From an uncultured Clostridia bacterium (lineage in GTDB: Bacteria; Bacillota; Clostridia; Lachnospirales; Cellulosilyticaceae), in assembly GCA_937921505.1 (NCBI GenBank), contig CAKZUB010000065.1:1-64000 (forward strand): a stretch of 64,000 bases of DNA. The letters run 5' to 3'. The notes below the pieces were generated by a model. The model searched no databases, was not told where the DNA came from, and saw only the letters and a program-made list of their open reading frames with translations. The first letter of the stretch is position 1. The number at the start of each line of letters is the position of its first letter. This document shows positions 17,830 to 25,921 of the stretch, piece by piece. Position numbers and translations under genes: made by a program.

Positions 17830-18444
17830 ATGAAAAAGAAAAAGTTCTTAATGACTATTTTAATAGCTAGCAGTGTTTTCTTGGGGACTGGATATGCATG
17901 GTGGGCAGACGGATTAGAAATAGAGGGAATGGTTTCGACAGGAGAATTTAAGGTGGTCGGAATACCTTCACAGTCGCCAGAATACGCCCAAAATGCGAGT
18001 GAGCATGAAGGGTTAAAAAGTTTATCTTACGATATGTCAGATCTATTTCCAGGAAGAATTTATGAGTTTGGAGCAGAATTCAAAAATGTAGGAAGTATAC
18101 CAGCTGTTGTTGAAGAAATTAACATTATCATGAAAGAAGCGCTAAAAGATGATACAGCAGAAAAGATTACAACAAAAGGCAGTGTTAGGATAGTAGGAGG
18201 TTCTAATGAGCTAGAACCAATCACTATAGATACGACTATTAAAGAACTAGAAACAGAGCTGGCAACAGAATTTGGGTCATTTAATGATTGGAAATTAGAG
18301 CCTGGAGAATCTTTAGTCTTTGAAAAGTGGAAAGTCGCTCTACCTAAAGCAAAGTATAATGAGAGTAGCAAAGAGAATGAATATGAAGGTAAAAATGTGA
18401 GCTTTGATTTAGAGATAGTATTTAAACAACATAATCAACAATAA
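17830..18444 (+). CDS. SipW-dependent secreted protein B
   Basis: A 204-residue secreted protein with the same signal type as the first: MKKKK, a hydrophobic core ending LGTGYA, then WW, and DGLEIEGMVSTGEFKVV as first strand. The compact body has SYDMSDLFPGRIYEFGAEFK followed by NVGSIPAV, matching the PG..A.FxxxNxGSIPAV segment of the larger protein A. This looks like a minimal TasA/camelysin-fold subunit without the insertion. It is the first gene of the probable operon that runs to the sortase. It could be a minor subunit, a nucleator or the fibre core, and sequence alone does not decide. Confidence 0.78.
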   Translation: MKKKKFLMTILIASSVFLGTGYAWWADGLEIEGMVSTGEFKVVGIPSQSPEYAQNASEHEGLKSLSYDMSDLFPGRIYEFGAEFKNVGSIPAVVEEINIIMKEALKDDTAEKITTKGSVRIVGGSNELEPITIDTTIKELETELATEFGSFNDWKLEPGESLVFEKWKVALPKAKYNESSKENEYEGKNVSFDLEIVFKQHNQQ

Positions 18445-18475
18445 GATAGAAAAGAGTAAGGGGAGGAGGAGCAGA

Positions 18476-19447
18476 ATGCGTATCAAAAAGTTTAGCCAAA
18501 GATTTAAAAAATCCTATAGATTAATAGTTATGATGATGATTATAGTTAGTTTATTAGGCGTAAGTTATGGGTATTGGTCAGAGATAAATACAATTCAAGC
18601 AGAAGTCAAGACGCCTAAAGTAGAGTTAGGGTGTGTTGAGATGGCAACGGTGGCATATGAGGATGATATAGAGGTTTATCGAGATGATGATTTAAGTGAA
18701 GAAAGTGAAATGTATTCAAAAAAACGAGGGGATAAAGATGAGAATACCTTTAATATAGTGGTAGAAGCTATAGCAGGAAGTGATTCTGATATTCTCATAG
18801 AATACGTAGATTATGAGATCTTTTTTGTTAAGAATACTCAGTCATTTAAAGAAGAGATTTTATTAGAAAGTGATAAGAAATCTAACGGTAATAAGAATTC
18901 AATCAATAAGCTAGATGTGAAAGTTACTCCATTAGCACAAAACACTAAGATGAAACAATATAGTTTTGAAATAAAAATGAGTGATTCTAAACTTAAGAAC
19001 TCATTAAAAGAACATGGTAGTGGTTGTACAATGGGAGATTTAAAGATTAAATTAAACTTTATTCAACAAGGAATGCCAGAGGGGGAAGGGTGGCAATATT
19101 TTGTTGAGAAGGTATATAAAGTGAGATTTATTGAGCTTATGAATATGAACCAAGAAAATGTATTGGGTGCTAGTCAATTAGGATCAGAAGGTATTGAACC
19201 AAGAGAAATACTAACAGTTGATGGAGAACTGACAAGTGGTACGACATCAGATAGTGGAGCACCAGCAAGTGTTACAGTACCCGATGGTGAAGAACCAACA
19301 AGCGGTACGGAACCAGAAAGTGATGCACCAACAGGCAGTGCAGCACCAATAAGCAACACAGCACCAGAAGGTGGGGTATCAACAGACAGTACAGTAACAA
19401 ATAGTGGAGAATCAAGTAGTATATCAACTGATAGTGATACTGCTTAA
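18476..19447 (+). CDS. SipW-type secreted protein C with low-complexity tail
   Basis: Secreted protein of 323 residues. The N terminus is long and basic (MRIKKFSQRFKKSYR), then a hydrophobic core, and YGYWSEINTIQAEVKTP marks the SipW-type cleavage region. The middle is a divergent, acidic beta-rich domain. From about residue 240 the protein is a Ser/Thr/Gly/Ala/Pro-rich chain with repeated APxSxT..PxGxxPTSGT-like units, ending with no LPXTG motif or membrane anchor. Such tails usually span the wall or carry glycans. It lies 31 bases after gene B and 87 before the signal peptidase gene. Role inferred: accessory or tip-like surface subunit. Confidence 0.7.
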   Translation: MRIKKFSQRFKKSYRLIVMMMIIVSLLGVSYGYWSEINTIQAEVKTPKVELGCVEMATVAYEDDIEVYRDDDLSEESEMYSKKRGDKDENTFNIVVEAIAGSDSDILIEYVDYEIFFVKNTQSFKEEILLESDKKSNGNKNSINKLDVKVTPLAQNTKMKQYSFEIKMSDSKLKNSLKEHGSGCTMGDLKIKLNFIQQGMPEGEGWQYFVEKVYKVRFIELMNMNQENVLGASQLGSEGIEPREILTVDGELTSGTTSDSGAPASVTVPDGEEPTSGTEPESDAPTGSAAPISNTAPEGGVSTDSTVTNSGESSSISTDSDTA

Positions 19448-19534
19448 TAAAGTTCGAGAGTAAGTGGTATTAAAATGATAAATAAGTATTTATAATGAGT
19501 TTTAAATAAATTTACAGAGTAAGAAGGAAATTAC

Positions 19535-20743
19535 ATGATAGGGGAGATTAGAAATAGTTTATATAAAAAAATAGCGCTTTTTTGGGGAGTAATGCTGATT
19601 GTATTATATGGTATTGAAAACTCATTTTTACTTAATAGGATAGGAAACACTGTATTTACTTATGGGATAAAGCCTAGCTATTTTATTGTCTTAGCTTTTT
19701 TAATCCAGTATAAAATCCCTAAGATTCATTTAGTAGGTAAGGCAACTTATAAGAGTACTGTATATGCGTGGGCATTTAACTGTGGCATTATATACATGAG
19801 TATTAATATACTAGGTGGAGTGATACAGGGATTTGGAAAGAGCCCTTATAACCAAACTTTGACAGGGATAATAACAAATGTTTTTGTAATAGGAACAGCG
19901 CTTATAGGTAGAGAAAGTATCAGAGCTTATATAACTAGCAGTTTTATGCGCAAGAGAAACCAGTGGGCGCTTGTGAGTATTGTTATATTGATGACGTTAA
20001 CGAATATAAGGCTTACAAGATTTATGGGGATAGGCAATATAAAAGATTTTACTATTTTTTGCGCCGAGGCGCTGCTCCCAGAACTATGTAATAATATTTT
20101 AGCTACTTATTTAGTATTATATGGAGGAAAAGGAGCTTCTATTATTTACTTAGGAATCATAGAGGGAGCTACTTGGCTTTCACCTATCTTACCAGCTATG
20201 AATTGGTTGGGGAAGGGTGTTGTTGGGATGATGGTCCCTGTATTTTGCCTCATTTATGTAACAAATGCCTATATGAAAATGTCTAAGGAAATAAAGGTGC
20301 ATAAAGAAAAGCAAGAGCGTTTGTGGCAGTGGGTGCCGGAAGCTGTAGGGTCTATATTATTGATATGGTTTACGGCAGGAGTATTTGCGGTTTATCCCTC
20401 GGTTATTGCCACGGGGAGTATGGAGCCTATGATTAAACCAGGAGATGTCATACTAATAGAAAAAGTAAAAGATATGAAAGATATAGAAGCATTAAGTGTA
20501 GATGATGTCATACAATTTAAAAGAGACGATATTTTAATTACTCATAGAATCATAGAAGTATTACGAGAAGAGGGAGTTCCAAGTTACCGTACAAAGGGGG
20601 ATAATAATTCTGCCATAGATGGTCAAGTCGTAAGAGCAGAAGATGTAAAAGGTATTTTAACACGAGTAATTCCTAAAATTGGATGGCCCACGCTTATCTT
20701 TAAAAGCAGTAACCCAGATGTTATAGATAAGGTGGAATTTTAA
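19535..20743 (+). CDS. sipW: SipW-like signal peptidase I with extra membrane domain
   Basis: Membrane signal peptidase of the ER/SipW type, which removes the special signal peptides of TasA-like proteins. The catalytic domain occupies about residues 265-402: Ser295 in ATGSMEPMIKPGD, His337 in ITHRI instead of the bacterial Lys, and Asp356 in TKGDNN. This Ser/His arrangement is the mark of SipW and eukaryotic or archaeal enzymes. At 402 residues it is twice the length of Bacillus SipW because of an N-terminal region (about 1-250) with seven or eight hydrophobic segments that I cannot assign. It is placed among its presumed substrates. Confidence is high for the peptidase, low for the role of the extra domain. 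Confidence 0.9.
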   Translation: MIGEIRNSLYKKIALFWGVMLIVLYGIENSFLLNRIGNTVFTYGIKPSYFIVLAFLIQYKIPKIHLVGKATYKSTVYAWAFNCGIIYMSINILGGVIQGFGKSPYNQTLTGIITNVFVIGTALIGRESIRAYITSSFMRKRNQWALVSIVILMTLTNIRLTRFMGIGNIKDFTIFCAEALLPELCNNILATYLVLYGGKGASIIYLGIIEGATWLSPILPAMNWLGKGVVGMMVPVFCLIYVTNAYMKMSKEIKVHKEKQERLWQWVPEAVGSILLIWFTAGVFAVYPSVIATGSMEPMIKPGDVILIEKVKDMKDIEALSVDDVIQFKRDDILITHRIIEVLREEGVPSYRTKGDNNSAIDGQVVRAEDVKGILTRVIPKIGWPTLIFKSSNPDVIDKVEF

Positions 20744-20774
20744 AGAGGTACTGAAGTTGTGAGGAGTGGTGAAA

Positions 20775-21593
20775 ATGAAAAGAAAGAAGATCAAATTAAT
20801 AGGTCTCGCGCTAATCATATCTGCTATTTTGCTACAAGTAGCCTATGCTGCAACAGTCACTGGAGTAGCAAGAGATGAGCGTTATGGAATAAAATTGCAT
20901 TGTGAAGTGGGAGAAAAATCTGATTATTTGAATGTTACTGTAAAAGAGGATGAATTAAAGGGTGGCGTAATGTTAGTAGAGGCGGGCAACTTATATCCAG
21001 GGGCTTTTTTTGTAATTGATTCGATAGTTGAAAATCTGGGGGGGGCTATTAAACTTGAATCCGTAGAAATAAAACCTACTGGTAAAGGAAATCAGGAGCT
21101 TTATAGAAATTTAATCTTTTATGATGAACAAGACAACGAAACTACGGTAGAGCAATATAAAAATTATTTAATTCAAAAACATGCAAATGGCATAATTGAA
21201 AGAGACGAAAAGAAGAATTTCAGGCTTAAAATTGGGCTTTCTTCAGAAGTGACAGAGCTTGAAAAAGAATCCACAGAATTTTTAATTGAGATTATATATG
21301 TGCAAGCTGTTATTAATACTGGTGGGCCAAGTACACCGGGGAATACGATAGGACCAGATGTTACTACAATACTGGATGAGACGATCCCAGCAGGACCAGC
21401 AACCACTGAGATCATAGGTGAAGATATACCAGGTGGCGCTACAGATCTTGAGGTTATAGATGAAACTATTCCAGGTGGTCCAGCAAAGCTGCCAAAAACA
21501 GGAGGTGTAGGGGCACTGCTTGTTTATGCATTAGGTTTAACGATGTTGGGTGGTGGAATAAGTTTGTATAGAAAAGGGAAAAAAGAAGAATAA
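20775..21593 (+). CDS. LPXTG-anchored secreted protein (LPKTG)
   Basis: Cell-wall protein of 272 residues from the ATG at 20775, which has GAGGAG at good spacing; the upstream GTG codons overlap that site. It has a signal peptide (MKRKKIKLIGLALIISAILL, then AYAATVTG), a beta-rich body whose MLVEAGNLYPGAFFVID segment resembles the PG motif of the SipW-type subunits, and a Thr/Pro/Gly-rich linker with three units of the form ETIPAGPA / EDIPGGAT / ETIPGGPA. The sorting signal is complete: LPKTG, a hydrophobic segment and a KGKKEE tail. It is the only LPXTG protein in the locus, so the sortase encoded downstream is its likely anchor enzyme. It may serve as the base that ties the fibre to peptidoglycan. 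Confidence 0.88.
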   Translation: MKRKKIKLIGLALIISAILLQVAYAATVTGVARDERYGIKLHCEVGEKSDYLNVTVKEDELKGGVMLVEAGNLYPGAFFVIDSIVENLGGAIKLESVEIKPTGKGNQELYRNLIFYDEQDNETTVEQYKNYLIQKHANGIIERDEKKNFRLKIGLSSEVTELEKESTEFLIEIIYVQAVINTGGPSTPGNTIGPDVTTILDETIPAGPATTEIIGEDIPGGATDLEVIDETIPGGPAKLPKTGGVGALLVYALGLTMLGGGISLYRKGKKEE

Positions 21594-21671
21594 GCAGATT
21601 TAATGGGAGAAGGGTATCCGAAATGGTAGCCCTTTTCCTTGATGTTTACAGATAAATAAGGGGGAAATTTT

Positions 21672-22811
21672 ATGAAGATGAAAAAGGTAAGAATGAATAA
21701 GTATTTTAGACTAGGCATAATAGCAGCAGCTGGACTACTAAGTATAGGTGCGGTGTTTTTGATCGTTAAAGAGTATCAAGCAGAGCATGTGAGGGAAGAA
21801 AGAGAGACAATCTATGAGTACAGTATGCAATCAAAGGTGAACTATAAAGTACATGTCAAACCTAATATCTTATATGAAGAAGAACAATTAGGGGAAGGAC
21901 AAATGTATTTAACGGAATTTGTAGACTACATAAGCACTAGTTTTAGCAGTGATTTTATAGGAAGCGACAATATAGATATAGATGGAAATTATGCTATTGG
22001 TGCAGAGGTGAGGGGGTACACTACAAAAAATGATGAAAAGCAAATTATATGGCGTAAAGAGTTTGAACTTGTACCCGAACAAACATTTAAGCAGACATCT
22101 GATAAACATAGTATTAATAGAGAAATAAAAATTAATTTTCCTGAATATAATAAATTTGCACAATCAGTTTTAGAAGCTTCCAAAGTAAATCTTAGTGTAG
22201 AGCTTGTGGTAAAGCTCGTAGGTAGTCAAACGATGGATATTCCTAAGGGACCGTTAAAAGATGAGTTACAGACATCTATTATCATTCCTTTAAACAACGG
22301 CTATTTTAATATTACAAAAGAAGGGGAAATTGAGAAAAATGATATTGTAGAAGAAGTTACAAAAATCCCGGTGGATATTAATAGAAGATGGATTGGTGTA
22401 TGCGGGGGACTAGTGGGAGCTGGGATACTTGGCATAATACTTATGATGCTTTTTACAGCACCGCTTAATGCAGAAGACTTAAAAAAGAAGAAGATTAAGA
22501 AAATACTTAATGAGCATGGCAGTCGCATGGTTGTTGTAGATCATATCAAGATAGCAGAGGACTTGGAGATCTATCATGTTAATAATATAGAAGATTTAAT
22601 TAAGATTGCAGATGAAATAGAAAAACCTGTCTTTTATCAGCAGCAAGATGAAATCTTGAAGATTACCAAATTTTATGTTAAGGAACAAGGGGTACTCTAT
22701 ATTTATGAAATTAAAGAAGATAAAACGCTAGTACTAGAAAAAGTTAAAGAAATTGAAGAAATTAAAGAAGTAGAAGAGATTAAAGAAATTAAAGAAGAAA
22801 TAACGATATAA
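21672..22811 (+). CDS. DUF5305-like membrane protein
   Basis: Bitopic membrane protein of 379 residues. It has one hydrophobic segment near the N terminus (about 12-32), an external domain of about 200 residues (YSMQSKVNYKVHVKPNILYE onward) of the kind named DUF5305, a second membrane segment at about 243-263, and a cytosolic C-terminal part. The C terminus ends in a Lys/Glu repeat (EIKEVEEI-type units, about 360-379) likely to form a charged helix. DUF5305 proteins commonly sit beside SipW and TasA-like genes, and their function is not established. The position between the LPKTG protein and the transglutaminase suggests an assembly or export scaffold. Confidence 0.75.
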   Translation: MKMKKVRMNKYFRLGIIAAAGLLSIGAVFLIVKEYQAEHVREERETIYEYSMQSKVNYKVHVKPNILYEEEQLGEGQMYLTEFVDYISTSFSSDFIGSDNIDIDGNYAIGAEVRGYTTKNDEKQIIWRKEFELVPEQTFKQTSDKHSINREIKINFPEYNKFAQSVLEASKVNLSVELVVKLVGSQTMDIPKGPLKDELQTSIIIPLNNGYFNITKEGEIEKNDIVEEVTKIPVDINRRWIGVCGGLVGAGILGIILMMLFTAPLNAEDLKKKKIKKILNEHGSRMVVVDHIKIAEDLEIYHVNNIEDLIKIADEIEKPVFYQQQDEILKITKFYVKEQGVLYIYEIKEDKTLVLEKVKEIEEIKEVEEIKEIKEEITI

Positions 22812-22884
22812 ACTCTTTATAAGTAACTAAAAACTTGTTATCATAATAGTAAGAATATGGAAAATATTAAGAGGTGAAAGAGTA

Positions 22885-23694
22885 GTGAGAAATAAGAGAC
22901 TTGTCCATCTAGGAATAATAGTACTCTGTGCAGTAGTTTTATGTATAAATAGCTATGGGGCACAAGTAGAGTACTTTGATCTAGAAGATGTATCACGTGG
23001 AATCATACATATCACCTATAAAGGAACGCTGTCTAAGAGAGTGAAGGTAATCATTGAAAAAAGTGATAAGAAATATACATATGATATTAACTCTCAGGGA
23101 AAAACAGAAAGTTTTCCGTTACAGTTAGGGAATGGTACTTATAAGGTGAAAGTTTTAGAAAATACGACGGGTAATGCCTATCGCATTGTTGCTTCTCAAA
23201 CGGTAGAAGTCAAACTTCAAACGGATAATATAGTTTTTCTAAATGCTATTCAAAATATTAACTGGTCAGTGGATATGCAGGCTGTTAAAAATGCAGTAGA
23301 GCTTACAAATAAGACAAAAGACTTACAGGAGAAGGCAAAGTTGCTTTATAGTCATATGGTGGATCATTACACGTATGATTATAATAAACTCGCCAAACTG
23401 CCATCGACTTATCTACCGATTATAGATGATACCTTTTTAGAAAAGAAAGGCATTTGTTATGACTTTTCTTCACTTTATGCAGCGATGCTGCGCAGTCAGG
23501 GAATTCCTTCGAAACTGATCAAAGGCTATACGCCTAATGCAGAAGGCTATCATGCTTGGAACGAGGTGTATGATACTACCAAAAAGGGGTGGATAATCAT
23601 TGATACCACTTATGATTTGCAAGTTATTAAGAGTAAACCTAAACTGAAGATGATTAAGTCTGAAAAAGAATATCAGAAAGTTAATGAATATTAA
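22885..23694 (+). CDS. secreted transglutaminase-like protein
   Basis: Exported protein of 269 residues starting at GTG 22885. A signal peptide covers residues 1-25. A small beta domain (about 28-110) precedes a transglutaminase-like core with a full catalytic triad: Cys191 in KGICYDFSSL, His223 in GYHAWNEVY and Asp240 in IIDTTYD. Members of this superfamily are either cysteine proteases or acyl-transferring cross-linkers. In this locus, beside fibre proteins and a sortase, cross-linking or trimming of surface protein is the attractive reading but is inference. It lies 18 bases before the sortase gene. Confidence 0.85.
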   Translation: MRNKRLVHLGIIVLCAVVLCINSYGAQVEYFDLEDVSRGIIHITYKGTLSKRVKVIIEKSDKKYTYDINSQGKTESFPLQLGNGTYKVKVLENTTGNAYRIVASQTVEVKLQTDNIVFLNAIQNINWSVDMQAVKNAVELTNKTKDLQEKAKLLYSHMVDHYTYDYNKLAKLPSTYLPIIDDTFLEKKGICYDFSSLYAAMLRSQGIPSKLIKGYTPNAEGYHAWNEVYDTTKKGWIIIDTTYDLQVIKSKPKLKMIKSEKEYQKVNEY

Positions 23695-23712
23695 AAATGG
23701 AGCCTTGATAAG

Positions 23713-24351
23713 ATGAGAAAAAAAATAGGCAAATTAATGATGATCTTAGGAATAGGTATTATACTTATTCCTATTATAGGATCAGTTTATACATATTATG
23801 AAAGCAAAAAACGCTATGAGGCGTATTTGCGAGACTTACAACAAAACAATATGCCGCCTGGAATAATAGGAAATACAGATGAGCAGCAAGAAGTGATACA
23901 ACCAGAAACGGAAAATTCAGAAGATGCTAAGGGACAAACCTATAATAAAGAAGAGGGAGAGATCATAGGAAGAATAAAAATCCCCAAAATAAAAGTTGAC
24001 TTGCTCTTAATAGAAGGGGTAAGTAAAAAAACACTAGAACTCGGTGCAGGACATATGAAAGGCACAGCATTTCCGGGAAATATAGGGAATTGTGCTATTG
24101 CAGGACATAGAAACTATACATTTGGTCAAATATTTAATAGGTTAAATGAGGTTGAGCTAGAGGATGAGATCATACTAGAGGTAGAAGAAAAAAGTTACCT
24201 TTATAAAGTAAAAGACATTATCCTCGTAAGGCCTGAAGAGGTATCTATTCTTGAACAATCCCAGGATAAAAAAGAAGTTACGCTTATCACTTGCCACCCA
24301 GTCTACAGAGCAACCCACAGACTTATTGTTAAAGGGGAGCTTGTAGAGTAG
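23713..24351 (+). CDS. srtD: class D sortase
   Basis: Transpeptidase that cuts LPXTG-type signals and links the protein to the cell wall. The 212 residues comprise an N-terminal membrane anchor (about 9-28), a polar linker (30-85) and the sortase barrel. The catalytic residues are present: His132 in IAGHRNYTFG, Cys194 in TLITCHP and Arg203 in THRLIVKG. The TLITC motif and the short architecture fit class D. It is the last gene of the fibre operon, and the LPKTG protein four genes upstream is its obvious substrate. It could also join other subunits, but no pilin-type sorting motif is seen in A, B or C. Confidence 0.92.
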   Translation: MRKKIGKLMMILGIGIILIPIIGSVYTYYESKKRYEAYLRDLQQNNMPPGIIGNTDEQQEVIQPETENSEDAKGQTYNKEEGEIIGRIKIPKIKVDLLLIEGVSKKTLELGAGHMKGTAFPGNIGNCAIAGHRNYTFGQIFNRLNEVELEDEIILEVEEKSYLYKVKDIILVRPEEVSILEQSQDKKEVTLITCHPVYRATHRLIVKGELVE

Positions 24352-24574
24352 AGTGAAGCTATAGTGGCAGACTGTCTTTAAACTAATTCAGAACTAAGTA
24401 TTTTGAAGTTTAGCAGGGGATTTTAGGGTTCGGAAGTTGCCTCTGGAGTATTTCGTGAAGAAAATCTTAGCAGTTTATTTAAATGGCTTTTAGCCGCACT
24501 GTTTGAGCGTACGCAAGTTTGCGGACCTCATATAAAAAACTTAAATCATCCAGTACATATAAAGGGAGATCACT
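24352..24574. other. 223-base intergenic region with structured, possibly conserved sequence
   Basis: Higher GC than neighbouring gaps. It contains a CCGCA / TGCGG pair around GAGCGTACGCAAGTT (about 24493-24526) and no gene with a ribosome binding site. It may be a repeated intergenic element, a small RNA, or the decayed remnant of a coding element. The promoter for the pilus operon should lie at its right end but I cannot point to a clear one. Confidence 0.35.
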
Positions 24575-25591
24575 ATGGACGACAAAGATTTATCTATATT
24601 TTGTACACAACTAGCCCTTGTTCTAAAATCAGGCATCGTTTTGCATGAAGGCATTGCTATGATGATAGAAGATATGGAACAAGGTGCTATGCGCGAAACT
24701 TTAATAATAATCGAAAAAGAGTTAAGCGAAGGCAAAATGCTAGATGCAGCCTTATCAACTTCTGGGAGCTTTCCTAAGTACACGACACATATGGTCAAAA
24801 TAGGAGAGGTGTCCGGACGCCTAGAGGATGTCATGACGGCACTTGGTAACTATTATGAAAGAGAAGAAGCCCTCAAACAAAGTATTAAAAGTGCTGTTTT
24901 TTATCCACTTATCTTAAGCGCCATGATGCTTATAGTCATGCTGGTGCTCTCTATCAAGGTTCTTCCTATTTTTCAAGAAGTATTTAATAACTTAGGGGGA
25001 GAAATATCAGGCATTGCCCAAAGTTTTATGAAAGTTGGTGCGGTTACTGGCCAATACATTTATGTGATAGTAGTAGTCATTATACTTATAACACTCGCGG
25101 TTATAGCAGGGATTAAAACAAAACGGGGGAAGTATCTTGCGAGAAAGCTTGCGGGTAAGCTCAAGATAACCGAAAAAATTGCAACAGCTCGGTTTGCCTC
25201 TGCTATGGCACTGATGATGGCAAGTGGGATTGATACTGATGAAGCACTTACGACGTCTTTAAAACTTGTAGAGAATGAAAAGGTTAAGGCTAAGGCCAAG
25301 CTGTGTGAAGCGCAGCTTAAGGGCGGAAATTCTTTTATTAATGCACTTTCAGAGTCACAGATTTTCTCGAATCTTGCAACCCGTATGCTGAGTATGGGGA
25401 TGAAGACGGGTAATATAGATGAAGTGATGAAACAGGTAGCAGATAACTATGAAGAAGAAGTACGTACGGATCTTAATAAACGTGTTGCTGTCATTGAACC
25501 TGTATCAGTAGCTGTTTTATCCATTATGATCGGCAGTATATTAATATCTGTTATGCTTCCGCTTATGGGCATTATGGTATCTATAGGGTAG
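24575..25591 (+). CDS. type IV pilus / type II secretion platform protein (PilC/GspF family)
   Basis: Inner-membrane platform of a type IV filament machine, on which pilins are assembled under ATPase drive. The 338 residues contain two GspF domains: FCTQLALVLKSGIVLHEGI near residue 10, and the repeat ARFASAMALMMASGIDTDEA near residue 207. Membrane segments lie after each domain (about 110-135, 157-180 and 308-335). It is about 60 residues shorter than Gram-negative PilC because the N-terminal extension is absent, as in many Firmicutes. A GGGAG site precedes the ATG. It is first in a tight operon ending in a PilT-like ATPase. Confidence 0.9.
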   Translation: MDDKDLSIFCTQLALVLKSGIVLHEGIAMMIEDMEQGAMRETLIIIEKELSEGKMLDAALSTSGSFPKYTTHMVKIGEVSGRLEDVMTALGNYYEREEALKQSIKSAVFYPLILSAMMLIVMLVLSIKVLPIFQEVFNNLGGEISGIAQSFMKVGAVTGQYIYVIVVVIILITLAVIAGIKTKRGKYLARKLAGKLKITEKIATARFASAMALMMASGIDTDEALTTSLKLVENEKVKAKAKLCEAQLKGGNSFINALSESQIFSNLATRMLSMGMKTGNIDEVMKQVADNYEEEVRTDLNKRVAVIEPVSVAVLSIMIGSILISVMLPLMGIMVSIG

Positions 25592-25604
25592 ATAGGAGGA
25601 AGCG

Positions 25605-25919
25605 ATGAAAAAGCGTGGTCTAAAAGAAAGTATGCTGTCAGTTATCATTTTTGTTATTATAACAAGTGTCATATACATAGGCATTCAGAATACCTTAAGA
25701 GGCGCAAGACAAGAACAAATGCACTTTCTTCAAAAGGCTCTTAAACGCGCATCCATTCAGTGCTACGCTATAGAGGGGATGTATCCTCCAGATGTTAAAT
25801 ATTTAGAAGACCACTATGGCTTAGTGATTAACCATAAACGTTATATTGTACACTATGAAGTATTTGCAGCGAATATCATGCCAGATATGACTGTTTTTGA
25901 GAAAGCAGGAGGTGAATAA
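25605..25919 (+). CDS. small pilin-like membrane protein
   Basis: A 104-residue protein that I identify only by context. The N terminus MKKRGLKESMLSVIIFVIIT has a basic start, a Gly and then an uninterrupted hydrophobic helix, as in type IV pseudopilins. The glutamate is at +3 after the Gly instead of +5, so processing by a prepilin peptidase is uncertain. A short globular part follows with two prolines and an Asp-rich loop (YPPDVKYLEDHYG). The AGGAGG site is optimal. It sits 13 bases after the platform gene. Confidence 0.65.
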   Translation: MKKRGLKESMLSVIIFVIITSVIYIGIQNTLRGARQEQMHFLQKALKRASIQCYAIEGMYPPDVKYLEDHYGLVINHKRYIVHYEVFAANIMPDMTVFEKAGGE

Positions 25920-25921
25920 AC

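Noticed and set aside
19174-19359. Minus-strand frame opposite the tail of SipW-type protein C
   Set aside because: It arises from the repetitive Ser/Thr/Pro codons of the real gene and has no start signal.
18476-19447. Protein C as a sortase substrate
   Set aside because: No LPXTG-like motif, hydrophobic segment or basic tail is present at its C terminus.
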